From Galeruca laticollis (lineage: Eukaryota > Arthropoda > Insecta > Coleoptera > Chrysomelidae), in NCBI GenBank assembly GCA_963921935.1, contig OY998180.1, positions 110,242,183-110,306,182 of the forward strand: a stretch of DNA of 64,000 bases. The letters run 5' to 3'. The position numbers were made by a program, and so were the translations under genes. The notes below the pieces were generated by a model. That model was not told the origin of the DNA. It saw only the letters and a program-made list of their open reading frames with translations, and did not search any database. Numbering within the stretch: position 1 is the stretch's first letter; each line of letters starts with the position of its first letter. Shown here one piece after another: positions 56,935 to 64,000 of this stretch.

Positions 56935-58830
56935 TTAGCCGTTTAAGAAGCAGTTTTTCGAACTGTTTCGACAATACAGGAAGAAGAGAGATATGCCTGT
57001 AAAAGAAAACTTCGTGTGGGGGTTTCCCGGTTTAGGAATAATAGTAAACTCTGCTACCTTCCACATCAATGGGATATATTTAAGCCTAAAAGATGTATTA
57101 ATTAGAATTGTTAGCTTAACTTTTGCTTTTCTTGGGCGTTGCCTTCGGACTTCACCAGTAATGAGATGAAATCCAAGGCCTTTTCTAAGACTTATATTTG
57201 CTTTCAGCCCTTTCATAACTTCTTTAGGAGATGTGTGCATAATCTCTGCTTCTTGTTGAGCTGTTCTTTGGTCAATATTATCTTCACCTTTATTTGGCTG
57301 GAGGAAAGTTTCCTGTAGAGGTTTGGCGAATCTATCAGACCTTAGTTGATTATTTTTTGCCCATTTACCATTTAGTATCCTAATTGGTATTGGTATTTTC
57401 ATGATAGATTTTTTAATCCTTTAGTGTAGAGAAGGGCGATATTTTTATACTGGTGACTTTCAACCGGTGACTTAGTGGTCACTGTTATTACTGGCGACTT
57501 TGGTCGCTATTTTAAAAATCGCTGCTGGTGATGCTGTTGGTGAGGGAGCCGCCACGTGCACGCTATTCTATGATAATATTTTATAATTTATATTTGTTTT
57601 TGTTAGTTGATACTGTTGATATGAATATCAATACTCAATTCAGTGATTTCAACCGTTTACGTTTTCAGTTTAAAATTACTTATCCGAATTAACTAAACTT
57701 ATTGTGAAAACAACGTTTATCAATTTTACGAACTTGTCTAAACAAACATTGAGGGGTATGTATTTGTTATTGTTATGACCTGAATCGATACGCTTCATAC
57801 TCGGAATAAAAGGATGCCGTCGCCGCGACGTGGCAAAGTTTCATGGTTGGCAGAGTGAAACAGAAACAGCGACGTAAGTCACTGCTAAAACAAACGGTGA
57901 CTTATAAATCGCTGTCGCCGATATACCGGTAACCTAAAAAGCACCGATAAGCTCATCACTACATTAGTGGATAGTATGTGCTTACATCATTTGTCAGTTC
58001 ACTTAGGTAATTACGAATTGATTGGTTTTATACTTTTTTATTTCTGTTTTTAGTATCTGGGTAGCATTATTTATATTTGTCACCTTATCAATAGGTGCTC
58101 TAGATTGATGTCATTTTCGCCTTAATTTCCTCTTTTCGCCAATTAAGTCTCTAATTTCTTTTGGATAGTTGTTTCCTTTGGTTATCTGTCTAATAGTAGG
58201 AGTATTATTCCATTCACATTGTTATATTTGTTACTTTTTTCTTGTGATTCTTCTTCCTAGAACTATGGCAGTCTGTTAGTTTATTTATAAATGTTGGATT
58301 CATTTATTTTTTCATAATATCTTCATTAACTGTTAGGACAATTGATGAATGATCGGAGTTCATGTCCCACCCTTCTTCAATTTGCATGTAGTGTACATAT
58401 AGGTTTCTGATGATAAAGAAGTCTATCAGATCTGGATTTTTTTGTGGATCGGTAGGCCAGTAGGTTGGCTTACTGGTTGATGATGATTTACTTTCATTTT
58501 TTTTATTGCTTCCAGCAGTTCTTTTCCCTTGGTCGTCGTTGTAGCCTTGATCTCCAATGTATGTTTTTAGCATTAAAATCTCCGCCTCTGATAAATCTTT
58601 CACTTTGACTTTTCGGAAATGTAAAATAAAGTTTATTTTAAGCGTATGTTTCGGAGAGCTATATAATGCTGTCACTGTCACTTCTTGTTTTTTGGTATTG
58701 ATAGTTACAGATGTAGCTTGCATTTCATCGGTATTATATTCTATTTCTGCATGATGGTTGATATTTTCTTTAAATATTATAGCACTCCCACCCTTAGCCG
58801 TATTTTCAGGATGGATGGTGTCATATGTTT
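56935..58830 (-). pseudogene. Jockey-clade LINE ORF2 relic, interrupted by a MITE-like insert
   Basis: The endonuclease part lies at 58304-58723 (VTINTKKQEVTVTALYSSPK, YWPTDPQKNPDLIDFFI, WDMNSDHSSIVL). The connecting region at 58000-58250 reads NYPKEIRDLIGEKRKLR. The RT start lies at 56935-57402 (NGKWAKNNQLRSDRFAKPLQ, GFHLITGEV, FRLKYIPLMWKVAEF, IIPKPGNPH). A ~540-bp insert at 57424-57960 splits it. The RT active site and 3' end are missing. Multiple shifts. Confidence 0.8.
57424..57960. mobile_element. Putative MITE inserted in the Jockey relic
   Basis: The ends GTAGAGAAGGGCGATAT and GTAGTGATGAGCTTATC (inverted) are similar, and the flanks share an imperfect TTTAGT/ATTAGT. The motif GGTGACTT recurs near both ends (57452, 57466, 57896) with relatives 'ggcgactttgg'. 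It carries no open frame. The hAT-like end sequence suggests a non-autonomous hAT, but the duplication is not clear. Confidence 0.4.
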
Positions 58831-58908
58831 TATATACTCTAAATTTTCTGTACTAAAGTCTGTGTGGTCATTCCTATGTATTTTTTTGGACAGTTTAGGC
58901 AGAGTATG

Positions 58909-59055
<147 letters not shown>

Positions 59056-59089
59056 TATTTGATTTTTTTGTGGTTTTTACTTTACTTTT

Positions 59090-60200
59090 TAATTTGGTGA
59101 ATTACAAAAAAAAAGAAATAAAAAATATGTTCCTATTAGGGAGAAGGTTATAGGCAGCGTTGAATTCCTAACAATAGTGATAAGGTGTTTTGAGATTTGT
59201 GACATATTGTGATATCATGTGTATGGCATTGCAACGTATTTATGATTGTTTGACACGTTGTTTTTAGAGTTTTTCTTCGATTGGTTGTTATATATTTTAT
59301 TGACTCTTTGTTTGCAAATACGGTTTATGTCATGTATTGGATAGTGATTGTTCATTAAAGTCGTTCTAACTGGTTTTACAATATCTGGTCTGTATTCAGG
59401 CGAAGTTAGTTTAATGTCTCTATCGACTAATCCAGTAATCACGCTATTTTTATGGGACTTTGGATGGTTGGAATTGTAGTTAAGGTATCGGCCTGATGAG
59501 GTTACTTTATTATACAGTTTGGTTTTGATATTATTATAGTTATTTCTTATCAATGTCATATCTAAAAAATTTATTGTGTTATTTTTTTTCTGTTTCTACA
59601 GTGAATTTCATTTTTTCATGAAAATTATTAAAAATGGCCAGTACGTCATTAATACTATCATTGGGTACTACTGCTAAACAGTCGTCTATATTACGTTTAA
59701 AAAACATAATATTGTGATTCAAATCTTTCAATACAACTGCTTCTAGATGTTCCATTACTAACTGAGCAAGTGTAGAAGATATAGGAGAGCCCATGGTGCA
59801 TCCATTAAGTTGTAAAAAATCATAATTGTATTGAAACAATAAGATGGCTTCAATGAATTTATTGTATTTGAGTGTAGTGTGTTCTTTTATAATATCCCAT
59901 TTTGTTTGTACATTCTTAATTATTAATTCGTTAGGTATATTAGTGTACATTGATATTACATCCAATGATAGTATTTAATAATTAACTGCTATATCAACAG
60001 TGTCAATATATTATTTTAATGAAAATGAGTCTTTTAAATAACTATCATTTTGACCGATGACTTTGAAAGGCAATTGGCTAAATGTTTAGATAAATTATAG
60101 AATGGTGATTGTATGTAGGATACTATAATAGGGTTTAAGGGTATGCTTGATTTGTGTAATTTTTTCACCTATTGTACATTTATCTTTTAATTTCTAAAGT
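59090..60200 (-). pseudogene. Penelope-like element, reverse transcriptase relic
   Basis: The minus strand from about 60170 reads KLHKSSIPLNPI, YNLSKHLANCLSKSS, then MDVISMYTNIPNELIIK (59965), NGCTMGSPISSTLAQLVMEH and RNIDDCLAVVPND, the RT motifs of Penelope-like elements; the usual YVDD box reads NIDD. After a shift: NSVITGLVDRDIKLTS and NHKYVAMPYT (59215-59559), then a decayed region. The GIY-YIG domain is missing; (TA)n replaces it. 60260-60275 has another CGAAACGTT. Confidence 0.82.
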
Positions 60201-60360
60201 GTGAACAAAGCAAATTAAATTTAGTCAAAAAGAAACTTTGAGAAAATTCCTAACCCAGGGACGAAACGTTAGTAAGAACAAAATGTTTTAATTAATTATT
60301 CAACCTGACACCCAAGAATTAGAAAAATAAATTGACGATATAAAAAATGTTCATATGAAT

Positions 60361-60875
60361 TGTAATGTTTTTTTTATTTATTTAAACAGTCAACGGGTGG
60401 GATAAACTTTAAACACACGATATGGTTACTTACGAATTTATTTAAACACTAAACTACTCACTAACACTTACTTTATATACACTTAACTATTCACTTACAT
60501 TTAATTTATATACACACAAACTTAATTATTAATTTATATTAACACTTTACTGTTCGCTATTCCGGTGTATTCTTATTTATTTGTTAAGATCACTTTAAAA
60601 ACTAAAACTAACTCTCCGTGGTCGGTCCTTTATATATTAGTGCTTTTTTCACTAGATAATTCTAGATTGCGGCTTACACAAAAACAATTGGCTTTCTGGT
60701 ATTTTCTAGATAAGACTGGTCACAAAAACAATGTCTAGATAAGATAGTCACAATCGTAAACAGTTATAAGAAATCCCTGCGCATCCGCCATAATTTCAAC
60801 TTTCATACATGGTAAGCCATTGCTTAGACAGAGTCGGATTCAGGGTCTACAGTCTACAGTCAATACAATAATTCT
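60361..60875 (-). mobile_element. Solo LTR B
   Basis: The inverse of copies A and C: starts 'tgtaatgtttttttt' (LTR end) and contains 'gcgcatccgccataatttca' and 'ctccgtggtcggtcctttat'. The 5' end, near 60875, has diverged and carries a doubled 'gtctaca'. Confidence 0.75.
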
Positions 60876-60879
60876 TGAG

Positions 60880-61567
60880 ATATGCGGATATTCTACAATT
60901 TTATTGTAATCTCACAACCTACGTTTTTCTTTTAAGATTCGCTATTAAACTAGTATTTCATTTTCTTCAAATCGCTCTGCATTCAGGGGTTTCAGCGACC
61001 TCACAGGTATTACCTTAATTTATTAAGGTTATTGTTTTCTTTTCTCTATAAAAATGTATTACTGTATTTTAATTTTGAGATAATATAGTTTTATTTTGTT
61101 TATGTTGGAACACAAGTTTTTCTTTTGTCTCACCCCCTACTCCTCTCTAGCATAAGGTGCATAGCTAAAAATAAACATCATTAGGTCATATATAGGGGAA
61201 AATAGGAAAACAAGTATCTTGAGCAGTTGATCGACGTACCTGACCAAAAATTCCGTCCTGGCACTTGTAAGACCAAGCGAGCCTGCGTTTTGCGCAGTTC
61301 CCGCACTTCCCACTTCCCGCTCGGGCCCGAAGATCCGTTCTCTTTTATGATAGGGTAATACCTCTTCTGTTTTGCCCTTGTGCCATATGGCACTGGCGAC
61401 AGCAGCTGAATTTCGACTTGAAGAGACCATATTCGAATAGTTTGAACCCATGGATATTTTTAACTGAGGTATCAGGCCTCTTTTTCAGGAAGTACCTCGA
61501 GTATTATTATTATTTTTAGGGTAACGTACCATTTTGGATTCTCTTGCCAATGGGCGTTATTACATTA
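60880..61567. other. Between inverted solo LTRs; unidentified open frame 61137-61451 (minus)
   Basis: The minus-strand frame of 104 codons lies in a GC-richer block, and a second frame of 70 codons overlaps it. I recognise no family, and overlapping frames speak against a real gene. The rest is AT-rich. Confidence 0.3.
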
Positions 61568-62032
61568 TGTTACGAAACAGCACACTGGAATAGTCCTTAA
61601 ACCCGACTCTGTCTAAGCCATGTATGAAAGTTAAAATTATGGCGGATGCGCAGGGATTTCTTAGAATTGCTTACGAATGTGACATTGTTTTTGTGACCAG
61701 TCTTATCTAGAAAATGCGAAGCCAATTGTTTTTATGTAAGCCGCAATCTAGAATTATCTAGTAAAAAAGGCACTAAGTAATATTTATAAAGGACCGACCA
61801 GCGGAGAAGTTCAGTTTTAGTTGATAAAGTGATCTCGATAAATAAACAAGAATACACCGAAATAGCGAACAGTAAAGTGTTGATATAAATTAATAATTAA
61901 GGCTGTGTGTATATAAATTAAGTGTTAGTGAGTGGTTTGGTCTTTAAATAAATTCGTAACTAGCCATACCGTGTGTTTAAAGTTTATTCCACCCGTAATA
62001 AGAACGTTTTAATAAATAAGAAAAACATTACA
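61568..62032 (+). mobile_element. Solo LTR C
   Basis: TGTTACGAAACAGC...AACATTACA, with a clean 4-bp target duplication ATTA (61564-61567 and 62033-62036). TATA-like 'atttataaaggaccgacc'. Confidence 0.85.
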
Positions 62033-62224
62033 ATTATTTTGTTGAATTAACATCGCCTCATTATGTGTTGGTGATAACGGCGTTTGTAAAAACGCTGGTT
62101 CCATTATTAACACGATAAGTTACGGCCTTGACCTCTGGATCAATCGCATATAGTGATATCCACTTTTTAGTACGATATCTCATTTATCGATAGTTAAACC
62201 AGTAACACGTCCGTACTCGACCAA

Positions 62225-62835
62225 TTTTAAACTTCAACATGAATTCAAAATAAATGTATGGTGTGGGATAATTCGCGACCATTTCTTAGGGCCAAAGGAG
62301 TTATCGCAAACTTTGAATGATGAGAACAACTTGCATTTTTTACAAATCGTTTTCATTAATCTGCTGGAAGAATTGACACTGAACTTAAGGCAAAATATGG
62401 GGCTAATGCAAGAGGATGCACCGGCACATTTCACGAGAGAAGCTAGAATATATTTAGATATCAGCATTCCCGAACGCTGGATTGATCGTGGTAGCCAGAT
62501 CCTTTGGCGAGCATGTAGCCCAGATTTTAATCCTCTTTTTGGGTGAATGGTTTGTCTCTGATATTTTTTAATTAAAAAAGCGCTGAATTGAAGCACAATA
62601 AAGTTTAGCGCGCATTTATGCCACAGACGTGGCTTATGTGGCGCCCTCTGAATAAATCATTGAAGCACAATTTTTCATATCCAAAAACTCCTAGTTTCAA
62701 ATCTTTTATGTAACATGTTCAAAAACGTTGAAATTATTGCAAACAGTGTATTTGAAAATTCCTCCTTTCTCTCTTTTATTATCAATATTTTATTAAGGTG
62801 AGTTGGCTCAAATCGTAATAATTTGAACCATCCTG
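62225..62835 (+). pseudogene. Mariner-like transposase 3' fragment with right end
   Basis: FQHEFKINVWCGIIRDHFLG, LMQEDAPAHFTREARIYLD, ERWIDRGSQI and ACSPDFNPLFG correspond to the second half of the transposase at 41296. The second Asp block reads QEDAPAHF and the third acidic site is SPDFNP, i.e. retained. An end-like 'tttgaaccatcctg' followed by TA lies at 62822-62837. The 5' half is absent. Confidence 0.7.
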
Positions 62836-62839
62836 TACA

Positions 62840-63775
62840 CTGCAGAAACAACCATTTCATAGTATGGTTATAAGTAAACATTAAAACCTATTTACATTAT
62901 AAATGTTGGTTAAATTTTTCTGTAAACAGTTTGGCTCTACTTTTTAATTTGCAAATCCTTTTCGTTGACCTAAATGCGCGGTCACTGGACTACATACTAT
63001 CAGAGCTCTTTGTTTTGCTTAGTGAAGTAAGGGTCTGTTGAACTTTAAGGCGTCGGTGATTATGCCCCTACAATGGCAAGACATTAAATAGGAGCAATCG
63101 CAAAAAGTTTAATGGAAGGTAGGGAGGTGTGAGACGGGAGGAGGCGAGTATTTCCATTTACAAATGAAGGCTGTTCTCTCGGCTATGTTGCGAGGGATCC
63201 AAGGAACTTGATTAGATGAAGGGATTGTGGAGAATCTAATTCTGAGAGCTGTGAAATATCGTCAGGATCTAATAATATCGCATTGGCACGTCAATTATAT
63301 AAGACTGGATAGAAAGACAAAGCAAATTATTTATAGAAATGATGAAATTAAATATATTTCTAAAAGCTTTACGAATAAATGCAACGAATATATTTTTTTA
63401 TATTAGATGAAATCAAAACTGTTGTAGATATAGATATTGAAAAGACGGATATCTTCTTCATTGAAAATAGATGTATCTTCACACCCACATCAATATAAAA
63501 ACTAGAAGACACAATACCAGATGTTCCACTAGAAGTTGAAAGATTGATATCTGAAAAAAGGTATGCTAGAGTTAAATGGCAACGGAGCTAGGAGCCTGAT
63601 AATAATAACTCTATCACCGGCTGAGTGAATGTTTGAAGAGCAAAGAGAACTGAAGAATTCGTAGAAAATGTGTCAAATTTGACTATGAATTATGATTTTA
63701 TTTCGAGGCTAATTCAAAACTCGAAAAGACCCAATTTTCCGTCACCGTCAATAAGAGAAAACCAAAACGAGCGAA
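62840..63775. other. No recognised gene
   Basis: Mixed sequence with a purine-rich block at 63105-63160. No supported feature. Confidence 0.4.
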
Positions 63776-63780
63776 GGCGT

Positions 63781-64000
63781 AGTGATGAGTAAATGCAAGA
63801 CCAAGACCGGGTTAGTCTTGGTCTTGAACTTGGACACAGGCGTTGGCATATATGTATTCAGTGTATCCGATATTTTTCGTTGTTTCTCGGTTTTTTATGA
63901 GGCGGATATCTTTTAAGTTTTTGAGATGTTGATACTGCTACACCTTCATCACTTTCTGAATCATTTGTAATCGGTAAGTAACTATTAATGTCACTAACAC
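63781..64000 (-). mobile_element. Probable hAT element terminus at the window edge
   Basis: 'tagtgatgagtaaatgcaag' followed by 'accaagacc' resembles hAT terminal repeats. A short palindromic 'gaccaagaccgggttagtcttggtc' follows. The minus-strand frame at 63880-64000 (LPITNDSESDEGVAVSTSQK) may be transposase coding. The element continues beyond the window. Confidence 0.4.

Noticed and set aside
61137..61451. Host gene between solo LTRs
   Set aside because: Two frames overlap on the same strand, no motif or splice context is seen, and transposon debris lies on both sides.

Overview
This window is intergenic, transposon-packed eukaryotic DNA, almost certainly from an arthropod and most likely an insect. 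The evidence is AT-rich sequence with long (TA)n tracts, intron-containing THAP/P-element genes, an errantivirus with env, an R1-clade LINE, piggyBac, mariner, Penelope-like and Jockey relics. I found no convincing single-copy host gene, no tRNA or rRNA gene, and nothing bacterial (no operons, no CRISPR). Species cannot be named from the sequence alone.

Layout. 1-2.0 kb: the 5' end of a minus-strand LTR retrotransposon that runs off the left edge (gag start, leader, Lys-type primer site, 1.2-kb LTR), followed by a minisatellite. 3.4-6.2 kb: relic of a tnp2-like transposase gene and a DUF4806 exon set. 6.7-7.3 kb: four copies of a 167-bp satellite. 7.5-8.6 kb: relic of a Crypton/DUF3504-type tyrosine recombinase. 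8.8-18.4 kb: a piggyBac element with TTAA ends, into which a complete errantivirus (9.18-16.63 kb, CTCC target duplication, near-identical LTRs) has inserted. 20-26 kb: remnants of an env-bearing LTR element, Penelope-like elements (PLE), DDE and Jockey fragments. 26.5-30.1 kb: a 5'-truncated R1-clade LINE with a 13-bp target duplication in a TA/CA microsatellite. 30-36 kb: hairpins, PLE pieces, a 0.9-kb giant inverted repeat and hammerhead-like motifs. 36.7-37.9, 50.4-51.3 and 52.5-53.4 kb: three copies of a repeat made of a head plus ~174-bp satellite monomers.

38.6-49.0 kb holds three DNA transposons side by side: a decayed piggyBac transposase; a mariner-like element with ~0.5-kb terminal inverted repeats; and a P element (36-bp perfect inverted repeats, 8-bp TSD) that carries a second, different P-like element inside it (its own inverted repeats and 8-bp TSD). 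49-64 kb holds copia, Jockey, PLE, mariner and DDE relics, three copies of one solo LTR, a putative MITE and, at the right edge, what looks like the terminus of a hAT element.

The elements interact by nesting rather than as a pathway: errantivirus into piggyBac, P into P, solo LTR into satellite element, MITE into Jockey. The best candidates for something not yet described are the P-in-P nest, the recurrent hammerhead-ribozyme-like motifs tied to PLE debris and (TA)n tracts, and the satellite-bearing element with short inverted termini.
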